Assembly (NCBI GenBank): GCA_947493695.1
Contig: CANLSF010000001.1
Span: forward strand, 1,054,001-1,118,000
Reading direction: 5' to 3'
Length of the DNA stretch: 64,000 nucleotides
Origin: an uncultured Kiloniellaceae bacterium
GTDB lineage: Bacteria > Pseudomonadota > Alphaproteobacteria > Kiloniellales > Kiloniellaceae
Position 1 is the stretch's first letter. Each line of letters starts with the position of its first letter. Below the pieces are notes generated by a model. It made no database searches and was not told the DNA's origin. It saw nothing but the letters and a program-made list of their open reading frames with translations. Shown here piece after piece: positions 44,477 to 53,084 of this stretch. The position numbers and the translations under genes were made by a program.

Positions 44477-45910
44477 ATGCCAAACGATTCGAAACTTTAT
44501 CCGGTGATCCTTTCCGGCGGATCCGGTTCGAGGCTATGGCCGCTGTCCCGGGCGCATTATCCCAAGCAACTCCTGCCGCTCTCCGGCGACAATACGATGT
44601 TGCAGGATACGGCGCTGCGCGTGTCGGACGCCACGCGCTATCACGCGCCTCTGATCATTGCCAATAACGAGCATCGTTTCATCGTTGCCGAACAGCTGCA
44701 GCAGGCAGGCCTATCACCCAGATCGATCGTTCTGGAGCCGCTCGGACGCAACACGGCGCCTGCAGTCACCGTTGCGGCCCTGATGCTTCAGCGCGAGGAT
44801 CCCGAAGCGATCATGGTGTTGCTGCCGTCCGATCACGTGGTCGGCGATCTGGAAGCCTTCGCTTCGGCTGTCGATAGCGCCGCCGATGCCGCAAAGGGCG
44901 GGAAGCTGGTCACCTTCGGGATTACCCCGCGTCATCCCGAAACGGGCTATGGCTATATCAGGCAAGGTGAGGCGCTTGCGGCGCATGACGGCACGTTTTC
45001 AGTGGCCGGTTTCGTTGAGAAGCCGGACCTTCCGACGGCCGAGAGCTATCTTGCCGCCGGAAATTATCTCTGGAACAGCGGAATGTTCGTTTTGCCTGCC
45101 CGGGTTTATCTTGAGGAAATCGCACGTTTGGCACCTGAAATTCTCAAGCAATCCAGTCTGGCACTGGAAAAGAGCTTTCGGGATCTCGACTTTGTGCGCC
45201 TCGACGAACACGCCTTCGCAGCCTGTCCGAGCGATTCAATCGACTATGCAGTGATGGAGCACACGGAGAATGCCGCTGTGATACCGGCGGACATCGGTTG
45301 GAATGATGTCGGGGCATGGCCCGCGCTCTGGGACATTGCGGAGAAGGACACGGACGGAAATGTGTCCACGGGTGACAATCTGCTGCGTGACGTCGCCAAC
45401 TCCTACATTCGCGGCGAAGATGACCGTCTGATCGCTGCAGTTGGGCTTGAAGACATGATTGTGGTTTCAACCGACGACGCCCTGATGATCGCGCCTAAAA
45501 ACCGCGCAGGTGAGGTCAAGGATCTGGTGGAAAGCCTGAAATCTGCGGAGAGAAGCGAAGCCATTCATCACCGGCGGGTGTATCGCCCCTGGGGCAACTA
45601 CAAGGACATCGACGAGGAGGAGCGCTTCAGGGTAAAGCGGATTATCGTGAAGCCGGGTGGCATCCTCTCTTTGCAAAAGCACAAGCACCGTTCCGAGCAT
45701 TGGGTGGTCGTCAAAGGCACGGCGACAGTTACCTGCGGGGAAGAGGAAACCAGCCTGCGGGAGAATCAATCTGTCTATATTCCCAAGGGCGTCGTGCACC
45801 GCCTCGCCAACAGAGAGGCTGAGCCGCTTCATCTGATTGAGGTACAGGTCGGCGACTATGTCGGCGAAGATGACATCATCCGAATTGAAGACACATACGG
45901 TCGGGATTAG
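44477..45910 (+). CDS. manC: Mannose-1-phosphate guanylyltransferase / mannose-6-phosphate isomerase
   Basis: 477 aa, the usual length for the bifunctional type II enzyme. The N-terminal nucleotidyltransferase domain has the signature VILSGGSGSRLWPLSRAHYPKQ and VLEPLGRNTAPAVT, and FVEKPDLPTA. The C-terminal cupin (residues about 355-470) carries the isomerase metal site region LSLQKHKHRSEHWVVVKGTA and QSVYIPKGVVHRL. It makes GDP-mannose, the donor for mannose (or GDP-fucose/rhamnose-derived) residues, which suggests the exopolysaccharide contains such sugars. It stands alone between the PEP-CTERM genes and the small ORF at 46015. Confidence 0.94.
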   Translation: MPNDSKLYPVILSGGSGSRLWPLSRAHYPKQLLPLSGDNTMLQDTALRVSDATRYHAPLIIANNEHRFIVAEQLQQAGLSPRSIVLEPLGRNTAPAVTVAALMLQREDPEAIMVLLPSDHVVGDLEAFASAVDSAADAAKGGKLVTFGITPRHPETGYGYIRQGEALAAHDGTFSVAGFVEKPDLPTAESYLAAGNYLWNSGMFVLPARVYLEEIARLAPEILKQSSLALEKSFRDLDFVRLDEHAFAACPSDSIDYAVMEHTENAAVIPADIGWNDVGAWPALWDIAEKDTDGNVSTGDNLLRDVANSYIRGEDDRLIAAVGLEDMIVVSTDDALMIAPKNRAGEVKDLVESLKSAERSEAIHHRRVYRPWGNYKDIDEEERFRVKRIIVKPGGILSLQKHKHRSEHWVVVKGTATVTCGEEETSLRENQSVYIPKGVVHRLANREAEPLHLIEVQVGDYVGEDDIIRIEDTYGRD

Positions 45911-45954
45911 CGGGTGCCGCGCAGCGCCGTGCGCAGGGAATCGGTGCTATGCTA

Positions 45955-45983
45955 TTGACTTTCTACGCTTCATTTGGTTAACA
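45955..45983 (+). promoter_or_regulatory. Possible sigma-70 promoter upstream of the small ORF
   Basis: TTGACT (45955-45960), 17-bp spacer, TTAACA (45978-45983). The -35 is good and the -10 poor. It is placed about 30 bp ahead of ATG 46015. Confidence 0.3.
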
Positions 45984-46014
45984 AGGCGCCTTCAACACAT
46001 TTGAGGACGATGAG

Positions 46015-46209
46015 ATGGCGCATGCAGAGAGGCTCTCCTTGCCGCTGGAGATTTCTGGGCCGAAGGTTTTTGAGCAGGACGGAGCGATACCAGTAGAGGA
46101 TCGTAAACCGGCAAGCCTGCGCGGTCGTTGCGCGCTGCTGTTGTTGCTTGCTCTTTCCGTTTCGGGCTACGGCGCCATGTTCTATTTCGGGCAGGCCTTC
46201 GTTAGGTGA
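46015..46209 (+). CDS. Small single-pass membrane protein of unknown function
   Basis: 64 aa with a strong Shine-Dalgarno (GAGGA, 7-nt spacing). Residues 1-35 are polar (LEISGPKVFEQDGAIPVEDRK). Residues about 38-60 (CALLLLLALSVSGYGAMFYF) form one membrane helix preceded by Arg residues, suggesting the N-terminus is cytoplasmic. No family recognised. The overlapping minus ORF (45970..46212) has no RBS and looks like a shadow. It is monocistronic, between manC and a tRNA-like sequence. Confidence 0.5.
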   Translation: MAHAERLSLPLEISGPKVFEQDGAIPVEDRKPASLRGRCALLLLLALSVSGYGAMFYFGQAFVR

Positions 46210-46337
46210 CATCGCTGAATGTTTTAAAAAAGGCCTTGAGGCTGCAGTAACAGAATTTTCCTTGCCGTTTAAGATTAGATTCGTTTTTTTATCCTAACTT
46301 CTGAATTTCCGGGTGTGACCTGATCGCATCCATCGAT

Positions 46338-46413
46338 AGGCGGGTAGCTCAGTGGCAGAGCGCTCTTGCAACACGAGAGAAGTCGAAGGTTCGATTCCTA
46401 TCCCCGCCTACCA
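46338..46413 (+). tRNA. tRNA-like sequence, abnormal; isotype unclear
   Basis: A 76-nt cloverleaf with an encoded CCA: acceptor AGGCGGG/CCCGCCT (7 perfect pairs), D arm GCTC-AGTGGCA-GAGC, anticodon arm CTCTT/GAGAG and TTCGATT T-loop. Two parts are wrong for a normal tRNA. The 7-nt anticodon loop is GCAACAC, with C instead of U at position 33 and AAC at the anticodon positions, which bacteria do not normally use for Val. The T stem GAAGG/CCTATC needs a bulged A to pair. It may be a decayed tRNA or an atypical functional one. Confidence 0.5.
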
Positions 46414-46492
46414 AGCCTCCAGCCCTGTTCCCGTTTGAGTTCTCGGCCCAGGCCCTTGCCTGTGGTGAAAATCAGAGGAAGATCACAGAAAT

Positions 46493-47497
46493 ATGCGTGT
46501 TTTGGTGACAGGAGGTGCGGGCTACATCGGCAGTCACGTCGTTTTGCAGCTCGATGAGGCAGGCCATGAAATTGTCATTTACGATAATCTCTCCACCGGG
46601 AGCCGGGATGCGGTGCTTGCCGGAACGCTGGTAGAAGGGGAGCTTTCCGACCTGGAGCGGTTGAACAGCGTCTTCGAGGCTCACAGCTTCGATGCAGTCA
46701 TGCATTTTGCGGCAAACATCGTCGTTCCCGAATCGGTATCCGACCCGCTCAAGTACTATGGCAACAACACCCGTAACACTCTTGGGCTGCTCGAGACCTG
46801 TGCTGCAAACAAGGTCGAGAAGATGGTCTTTTCTTCGACCGCGGCGGTTTACGGTATACCAGAGCAGAGCGCAGTTGCTGAATCAGCATCGTTGTTACCG
46901 ATCAATCCCTACGGCGCGTCGAAACTGATGAGCGAGCGTATGATCGGCGACCTGGCGGCAGCCTCGGCTTTGCGCTTCGTGATCTTGCGTTACTTCAATG
47001 TCGCCGGGGCGGACCCTCAAGGCCGCATCGGTCAATCCACACCGGACGCCACGCATCTTATTAAAGTTGCTTCCGAAGCTGCGGTTGGCCTTCGGTCGGG
47101 CTTGACGGTTTTTGGCACGGACTATCCGACCGAAGACGGAACCTGTGTGCGCGACTATATCCATGTGGAAGACCTGGCGCGCGCGCATGTGGACGCCCTC
47201 GACTATTTGAACAAGGGCGGCGCGGCGCGCATCATGAACTGCGGTTATGGTCATGGCAGTTCCGTCCTCGAAGTGATCGATGCGGTGAAGCGTGTCTCCG
47301 GCGTCGACTTTCCAGTCACGCTTGACGCGCGCCGTCCGGGTGACCCGCCGGCCCTCACTGCGGAAAGCGGCCTGATTCGAGAGGTTCTCGGTTGGACGCC
47401 GCGCCACGATGATTTGGACTTTATCGTTCGCACCGCATTGGAGTGGGAGCGTAAGCGCCAGCTCGTTAAACACAACTCATCCCGGTTCGAGTCCTAG
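46493..47497 (+). CDS. galE: UDP-glucose 4-epimerase
   Basis: 334 aa. The NAD-binding Rossmann motif VTGGAGYIGSHVV is at the N-terminus, with VFSSTAAVYG and the catalytic Tyr-x-x-x-Lys in NPYGASKLMSE. Substrate-domain features ILRYFNVAGADPQGRIGQ and DGTCVRDYIHVEDLARAHV are typical of GalE. It interconverts UDP-glucose and UDP-galactose (or the N-acetyl forms) to supply donors for the nearby glycosyltransferases. It is monocistronic, with a 79-bp gap after the tRNA-like sequence and a 931-bp gene-free region downstream. Confidence 0.94.
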   Translation: MRVLVTGGAGYIGSHVVLQLDEAGHEIVIYDNLSTGSRDAVLAGTLVEGELSDLERLNSVFEAHSFDAVMHFAANIVVPESVSDPLKYYGNNTRNTLGLLETCAANKVEKMVFSSTAAVYGIPEQSAVAESASLLPINPYGASKLMSERMIGDLAAASALRFVILRYFNVAGADPQGRIGQSTPDATHLIKVASEAAVGLRSGLTVFGTDYPTEDGTCVRDYIHVEDLARAHVDALDYLNKGGAARIMNCGYGHGSSVLEVIDAVKRVSGVDFPVTLDARRPGDPPALTAESGLIREVLGWTPRHDDLDFIVRTALEWERKRQLVKHNSSRFES

Positions 47498-48428
47498 TTT
47501 GAGGCCTCGACCCGGTGTGATGGAACCGCAATTCGTATCAGTTCCAACGCACTAGCCCTGCCTGAAAAACTAAGATCTGGCGTGCACATCCTCGACGACC
47601 TGTTCCAGGGCAGTTTCTGCAGGGCTCAGCGGGGGCAGGTCGCACGAATCGCATCACCCTTCTTCTTTTTTTGAACCTGTAGACGGCCGCACGCGACTTA
47701 GTCAGATGACCAGGCGATACCTGCTCATCCTAGTAAAGCGCCGTCTAAAGGCGATGTAGAGTTGTCATTTTAGGGAAAAAGAATGCTAAGTAGCCTGCTT
47801 ATTAATTGCGAAAGCGAACCTGTTAACAAGTATATTTCCGTCGGGAATTAAGTCTTAGAGAAATTTTCCGAGCGCATTCCCGACCTTGTAGCGATCAGGT
47901 ATGACTGTTCACTTAGAACTCACGGTGGGCAGCTGTAATACTCGCTTTGATTCTGCACAATAAATTTGGTTAACATCATGTACTTTCAGGGTTTGAAAAG
48001 ATAGTCGACCAGAGTCCAATAATTCCGAGTACTGTATGTTTTCTGCGTTTAAGCGAGAAAAAACAAAATCAATTCAAAGTAAAAAACTCTTCACAATTGT
48101 AAAGTAAGCTCAGTACCACAAAAATAACACATCATGATATTTCATTCGTCTGTTAGTTTCATGGAGAAGAAAAGAATAATAAAGTATTAACTACCATGAA
48201 GTGCAAAGGCCTTGATCGGGAATCGTTTCCTGATTCAGGGTGGGGTTCGCAACACGGTCATCTTATGCCGTCGTTCGTATTGTTTGATAGCTGAAGGTCG
48301 TGTGTTTCCTGGCGCTACCATCTTTTCATTCCCGATTATCGTCGCCGATAGCGGTGCGTTGTTCGGCAAAGCGGTGCAGACCAGACCGGGACTGATGTTC
48401 CGGTTGTCTTAGGGGGTTCTCTTTATTT
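47498..48428. other. 931-bp gene-poor, AT-rich region
   Basis: This is the longest gene-free stretch in the window. The 66-aa ORF at 48212..48412 has no protein-like features. A short open stretch on the minus strand at 47570-47640 reads DLPPLSPAETALEQVVEDVHARS before a stop, which looks protein-like but has no start; it could be the tail of a lost gene. The 47900-48190 part is strongly AT-rich and likely contains the promoter of the second acyltransferase. No tRNA, sigma-54 box or array was seen. Confidence 0.4.
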
Positions 48429-49148
48429 ATGTCCGACACAAGACTCGTCGACTTGTTTGATCACCACTTCGAGGTTGCGGAGGCGACAACCGACGAACTG
48501 AAGCTGAAGGCGTTCCGTTTGCGCTATCAGGTCTATTGTGTTGAGAACAATTACGAACCTAAGAATCTCGAGGGTCTCGAGCGCGATATCTATGATGGAC
48601 ATTCGCTGCACGGCCTTTTGATACATCGTGCAAGCGGCAATGTGGCCGGGGGTGTGCGGTTGGTCAGGCACCGGCCTAATGATCCTTCTAAAAGCTTCCC
48701 GGTTCAGGAATTCAGTGACGATCCCGCACTTTCCGACCGGCGGCGTTTTCCCTTGGCGCACACGGCCGAGGTTTCCCGTTTTGCGATTTCACGTGATTTC
48801 CGGCGGCGATTTACCGATACGGCCTATGGGGACAACTCGTCAGGTCGACCTCTGGTGATGCAACACATCACACTTGGGCTGATGCGCGCCATCATGGAAA
48901 TCAGCCGATCGCACGATATTACCGACTGGCTGGCTGTCATGGAGCCGGCCCTGCTCCGCCTGCTGCAACGAGTTGGTATTTTCTATGCGCCGATCGGTGG
49001 TCTTGTAGATCATCACGGTCTGCGTCAGCCCTGCGCCGCGAATATCGAAGAGATGGTTGCGACCTCACGCGAGCATAATTTCGATTGCTACGAGGTAATG
49101 ACCGATAGCGGACGTTTGGCGGAGCGGCGCGTTCTGGTGGCCGCATAG
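48429..49148 (+). CDS. PEP-CTERM/exosortase system-associated acyltransferase (copy 2)
   Basis: 239 aa, paralogue of the gene at 22989. It shares LKAFRLRYQVYCVENNYEP, DIYDGHSLHGLLIHR, GGVRLVRHRP, AEVSRFAISRDFRRR, ITLGLMRAIMEISRSHDITDWLAVMEP and VDHHGLRQPCAANIEEM with copy 1, so the GNAT core is complete (TIGR03694). It is about 30 residues shorter, mainly at the N-terminus. It sits alone after the long AT-rich gap. The Shine-Dalgarno (AGGGGG) is far (about 14 nt) from the ATG. Two copies may act on different acyl donors or acceptors. Confidence 0.9.
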   Translation: MSDTRLVDLFDHHFEVAEATTDELKLKAFRLRYQVYCVENNYEPKNLEGLERDIYDGHSLHGLLIHRASGNVAGGVRLVRHRPNDPSKSFPVQEFSDDPALSDRRRFPLAHTAEVSRFAISRDFRRRFTDTAYGDNSSGRPLVMQHITLGLMRAIMEISRSHDITDWLAVMEPALLRLLQRVGIFYAPIGGLVDHHGLRQPCAANIEEMVATSREHNFDCYEVMTDSGRLAERRVLVAA

Positions 49149-49267
49149 GCGGGTTCCAGCGCTGTTCGGAAAAAACACCTTAATCTTTTACGGCGATCGT
49201 TGATCTGTAACCTGATCCTGTAGGATGCTTGCCTGGACTATATTTTTCCACGCGAGAGACCTGATCC

Positions 49268-49945
49268 ATGACGTTACAGACCGACGGACTTGAGCCGAAC
49301 ACCCCCACGTACATTTTTGAGGCCTCGGAGAAACCTTCGCTGCCGACGCTTGCCGTGCCCTTGCTTGAGGCCAGTGACGAGGCTCTGAAGGGTTACGGAT
49401 ATCTGGTCGATAAGCCCGAGGACTGCCGTGTCGAAATCACTCGCTGGCCGGCGCAGGGCTGGCGTCCGGTCGATGAGGGGACGGGTGACGAAGCTGGAAC
49501 GACCGAAGGCATCTTCGAGGGGCAGTGGAAGGGCGATGTTCTTACCGGCCGGAACGCGGCGGTGGGGGGCGACTATATCCTCGGTTGGAGTTGCGATCCG
49601 CAGAAGGCTTCAATGGAGGCGGCGACGGTGGAGCGCAGAGAAGTTCTACTCTGGCACTTGAACTACCACCCCGACGGCGGACAGCTCTTTTTTCCTCTCG
49701 AACCCAAGCCCTTCGTGGTGCCGCTTGCGTTGCCCGGTGACGATCTCAAGCCGGAGGACGTGGTCGCCTTCTGGTGCGATGGCACAAAGGGCCTCTACAT
49801 TCATCCCAGTATCTGGCACGAGGGTATCTTTCCCGTTCACGATCATCAGCGATTCTTCGATCGGCAGGGCAAGGTCCACGCCCGGGTCAGCGCGGACCTT
49901 GGTGCCGAGTTCGGCTGTTACCTTGCCGTTCCTCTTCAAAGATAA
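49268..49945 (+). CDS. Ureidoglycolate lyase-like protein (AllA superfamily, long form)
   Basis: 225 aa. The C-terminal half carries the AllA/ureidoglycolate hydrolase cupin pattern: REVLLWHLNYHPDGGQLFFP, PFVVPLALPGDDLKPEDVVAFWCDGTKGLYIHPSIWHEGIFPV and VHARVSADLGAEFGCYLAVPL. It is about 55 residues longer than classical AllA (also present at 53726). It probably acts on ureidoglycolate or a related ureido/acid compound; the exact substrate is not fixed by sequence. It is transcribed towards the DUF2339 gene, with only 21 bp between the stops. Confidence 0.78.
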   Translation: MTLQTDGLEPNTPTYIFEASEKPSLPTLAVPLLEASDEALKGYGYLVDKPEDCRVEITRWPAQGWRPVDEGTGDEAGTTEGIFEGQWKGDVLTGRNAAVGGDYILGWSCDPQKASMEAATVERREVLLWHLNYHPDGGQLFFPLEPKPFVVPLALPGDDLKPEDVVAFWCDGTKGLYIHPSIWHEGIFPVHDHQRFFDRQGKVHARVSADLGAEFGCYLAVPLQR

Positions 49946-49966
49946 CACTCTTGCGATACATCGGGA

Positions 49967-52954
49967 TTATTGCGGGTCTTTTGGTACGCTTTCGGCCTGT
50001 GTATCGCTGCCCAGATGTTCCTTTCCGCCAAAGACGAAGCGGGTGTAGACGTAACTGAGGCCGAGCAGCGAAAAGCCGAGACCGAAGAACGAGAAAACAC
50101 GATAGAGGCCCTCCAGTTCCGCCGTGTCGTAGAGGAACACCTTGCCCACTGCCAAGAGCGTTACGCCAAGCGAGGCGTAGCGCAGCGACTGATCCCGGGT
50201 CACGATCCCCGCGGCGAGAAGTCCGATGCCAAAGAGAAGCCAGGCCACCGAGTAGCTGTAAACCTCCGCATTTCCTGCGACGAAGGAATCCAGGTAACTG
50301 CCCTGGAAACCCTGACGGATCATGAGGGTGATCCAGACGAAGCTGAGGAGCAGGGCGACGGGCTTCAGGAATCGCGTCCAATATTCCGCCGTTTCGTTCT
50401 TGCTCAGGAAAGCCATTTCCCGCGCTGACAGCAGGCACCAGAGGATCGGCAGGCCAAAAGGCAAGACCAGCGCATTAAGTACAGGCCAACCGACGATTTC
50501 CTGGTGCGACCAGATGGGGTTGTAGAGGAAAAGATCGAAATAACCGATACGAAAGAGAGCGACAGCGCAAAGCACCGCTCCGCTCCATGAAACCGCAATA
50601 CGCAGGAAGCGCCGCCCGACCCAGAAGCAGAAGAGGCCATAGAGGAATAGGACATTGGTGATGATGCCCCGCTCCAGGAACCCTGCCTTCACGTACAGAA
50701 CGTTCTCGTCCACATTCATCAGCTGGCGTGTGAGGTAATAGCCCATCACGGCGCCAAGTGCGATTGCTGCCAGTTCAAGTCCACGCACCAGCCAATCGTC
50801 GGCTTTGCCGCGCAGGAATATGGCTGCGCCGATGAAGAAGAGTGCCGGGAGGCCGAGTCTGAGCAAGGGTTCCTCGACCAGTGGGACGCTGGCCTGCAGA
50901 GGAAGTTTCAATTCAACCAGACTGAAGGCCGTGAGCTGAATCAGGAGCAGAATTTGAGGAACCAGAAGGCCTGCGAAGATCAGGGCAAGAATGCCAGTGA
51001 CGGGCCGCAGGACCGCAATATCCGCACGACGGCTGATCCAGGCCACAGCCAGGACTTCGGCGGCAAACGCCAGCGGAAGGTTCTTTTCGTCCAAAAGGAT
51101 CGTCATCGCGATTGAAACAAATGCCGTTGCCGTAACCGCAAAGATTGCCAGCAGATGTTCTTTTTGGGCCTCCGCACGGAAATGTTCCTGAACCCGTCTG
51201 ACCGAGTAGATGGAGATGGCAGCGAACGCGAGGGCAAGACCACCCCAGAACAGGGGGCTATCCACTGCGAGTTCGGGCGATGCTGGAAAACGCTTCAATT
51301 TGATATAGCTCAGCAGATAAAATCCCAACACAGATGCGGCGGTGAGACCGGCCCAGGTGACCGCTTTGTCTGCTTTCCAGAGCAGTGTGTATCCGCTGAC
51401 AGCGTATAGAGCAGCAAAAAGAACCACTATTGCGCTGAAGGTGGTGAGATCGCTCTGGGGCCATGCCTGTATTAGAAACAGGCTGGTTGTCAGGGAAATC
51501 CAGGGAAGGAAGCGATACTTCTTATCATCGATGTAGGCGAGGTAGATGCCGCCCAAAGCAATAATCGCCGACAGGCCCCATTCAAGGGAACGGAACTCGG
51601 AAACGGCGACCGTCAACGCGATCAGGAAGGTCGCACCCGCCAGGCCAAGATATCCGAAGGCTATGCGTACATTCAGTCCCTCGAAAACCTTGGACATGAC
51701 GCTTTCGTCGCCGCCCTGGTTGAAGAAGGCGGTCAAGGCGGCGATGGCGAGCAGATAAACCCCAACGATGATCAGATCCGTGCTGGCTGGTTGCGCCGTC
51801 ACGATCAGGAGCACCGCCCACCCGAGGCTGGCGCCCAGAGTGGGCAGAGCAAGATCCCACCAGCCCTGATGGCGTATCAGAAGCATTGCGCCGGCGGAGA
51901 GGACAAAGAGATACGCGAAGAGGATTGCTGCGGATGGGTCGCTGGATTGAACCAGTGCCGGTGTGATGAAGCCGAAGATCAATCCAAGCAGTGCAATTGG
52001 TTTGCCGTAGCGCAATGACAGGACGATTCCTGTCGCCGTGACTGCGGCCATTCCGACAAAGCCGACCGTCGGCGAAAGCAGTTCATAGAGGCTTGTGGCG
52101 GCATAGACCGCCAGGTAGAGCACGGCGATACCGGCACCGGAGAGTGACTGCGCGATGCGCCGGCCATTGGCGAAGTTCGGTCGCTGGCGCACGACGTCGC
52201 CTGCTGCCAGCAGGCCGAGGCCCAGAAGACTGCCGAGCAGCACCCGCACAAAGGGGCCCAGCAGGTCATTTTCAATGGAGTACTTAACGAGAAACATGCC
52301 TCCAAATGCGAACGCGATGCCACCGATCCATACCGGCAGGCGGGCACCGAAGCTGTGCTCGAGTGACTGTTTCTCGGGTTCGAAGTCAACGCCCATCTGC
52401 CGCGCGGCAATGCGTTCTTCCTCGGCACTCTCTGGCGTATCCATGGGTGTTTCATCTGCGGGGGCGCTTGACGCGGGCTGGTTGGACCAGACGTTGTCTG
52501 TTTTTCGCGGTGCGTCTATCGGCGCCTCCTCTGATGCCGATGTTTCCGCAGGTGTGTTCGGGGTAGGCTCTGAAGGCTGGTTGGTCCAAACCGATGACGG
52601 CGTCTCGACAGTCGCGGACTTCGCCTCGTCAGGGCCGGCTTGCCCCTTCTTGGAGAGTTCCTGTTTTAGGACGCCGATTTGATTCCTGAGTGGGGAAATC
52701 TCGTAGTCTGCCGGATTTGGGGGGGCTGCCGCTTCTGGCGGCGCGTCTGCCTCAGAGGTCTGAGAAGGATCCGTTTCCAATGGACCTCTCGCCGCGATCG
52801 ATAGCTCCTGCGATAAGATATCGATCCGTTTTTTGAGCGACTGAATCTGTGCGTCCAGGCGCCCGGCTCTACTGAGGGCCACCCAGGAGGCGATGCTGGA
52901 CGCAACTAGGAACAGGAGGGCCAGAATGACAACGACTTCGACAGAATCGAGCAC
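49967..52954 (-). CDS. Large polytopic membrane protein, DUF2339 family
   Basis: 995 aa. Signal-anchor helix at residues about 4-28 (VVVILALLFLVASSIASWVAL), a short coiled coil (LDAQIQSLKKRIDILSQEL), a Pro/Ser/Thr-rich linker with two VWxNQPxxP repeats, then more than 20 membrane helices from residue about 205 to 975. Typical DUF2339 blocks are SLEHSFGARLPVWIGGIAFAFGGMFLVKYSIEN and FVRVLLGSLLGLGLLAAGDVVRQR. The function is unknown. It is divergent from a TetR regulator across a 130-bp gap with a double operator, so it is probably under that regulator. Confidence 0.87.
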   Translation of the reverse strand: MLDSVEVVVILALLFLVASSIASWVALSRAGRLDAQIQSLKKRIDILSQELSIAARGPLETDPSQTSEADAPPEAAAPPNPADYEISPLRNQIGVLKQELSKKGQAGPDEAKSATVETPSSVWTNQPSEPTPNTPAETSASEEAPIDAPRKTDNVWSNQPASSAPADETPMDTPESAEEERIAARQMGVDFEPEKQSLEHSFGARLPVWIGGIAFAFGGMFLVKYSIENDLLGPFVRVLLGSLLGLGLLAAGDVVRQRPNFANGRRIAQSLSGAGIAVLYLAVYAATSLYELLSPTVGFVGMAAVTATGIVLSLRYGKPIALLGLIFGFITPALVQSSDPSAAILFAYLFVLSAGAMLLIRHQGWWDLALPTLGASLGWAVLLIVTAQPASTDLIIVGVYLLAIAALTAFFNQGGDESVMSKVFEGLNVRIAFGYLGLAGATFLIALTVAVSEFRSLEWGLSAIIALGGIYLAYIDDKKYRFLPWISLTTSLFLIQAWPQSDLTTFSAIVVLFAALYAVSGYTLLWKADKAVTWAGLTAASVLGFYLLSYIKLKRFPASPELAVDSPLFWGGLALAFAAISIYSVRRVQEHFRAEAQKEHLLAIFAVTATAFVSIAMTILLDEKNLPLAFAAEVLAVAWISRRADIAVLRPVTGILALIFAGLLVPQILLLIQLTAFSLVELKLPLQASVPLVEEPLLRLGLPALFFIGAAIFLRGKADDWLVRGLELAAIALGAVMGYYLTRQLMNVDENVLYVKAGFLERGIITNVLFLYGLFCFWVGRRFLRIAVSWSGAVLCAVALFRIGYFDLFLYNPIWSHQEIVGWPVLNALVLPFGLPILWCLLSAREMAFLSKNETAEYWTRFLKPVALLLSFVWITLMIRQGFQGSYLDSFVAGNAEVYSYSVAWLLFGIGLLAAGIVTRDQSLRYASLGVTLLAVGKVFLYDTAELEGLYRVFSFFGLGFSLLGLSYVYTRFVFGGKEHLGSDTQAESVPKDPQ

Positions 52955-53013
52955 AGCGATATTTCCTTGGTTTCAGCAAAGCGTTTCTTGCAGAGTGCTG
53001 CAACATAAGTCAT

Positions 53014-53054
53014 AATTAAACAGCGTTCAATAAAATAATGAACAGTGTTTAATT
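53014..53054. promoter_or_regulatory. Double TetR-type operator between DUF2339 and tetR genes
   Basis: Left arm AATTAAACAGCGTTCA and right arm TGAACAGTGTTTAATT are inverted repeats (14 of 16 match) with a 9-bp spacer. Each arm is itself a near-palindrome (TTAAACAGCGTTCAA; ATGAACAGTGTTTAA), with centres 22 bp apart, two helical turns. This suits two TetR dimers. It covers the region where both divergent promoters should lie. Confidence 0.72.
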
Positions 53055-53084
53055 AACCAATTTCGAAGCGGGGATTGATACATC

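Noticed and set aside
47570-47640. Minus-strand stub DLPPLSPAETALEQVVEDVHARS
   Set aside because: Protein-like but only about 23 codons after a stop, with no start or RBS; too short to call even a pseudogene.
48212-48412. 66-aa plus-strand ORF before acyltransferase copy 2
   Set aside because: No RBS, no family features, and composition typical of non-coding DNA.
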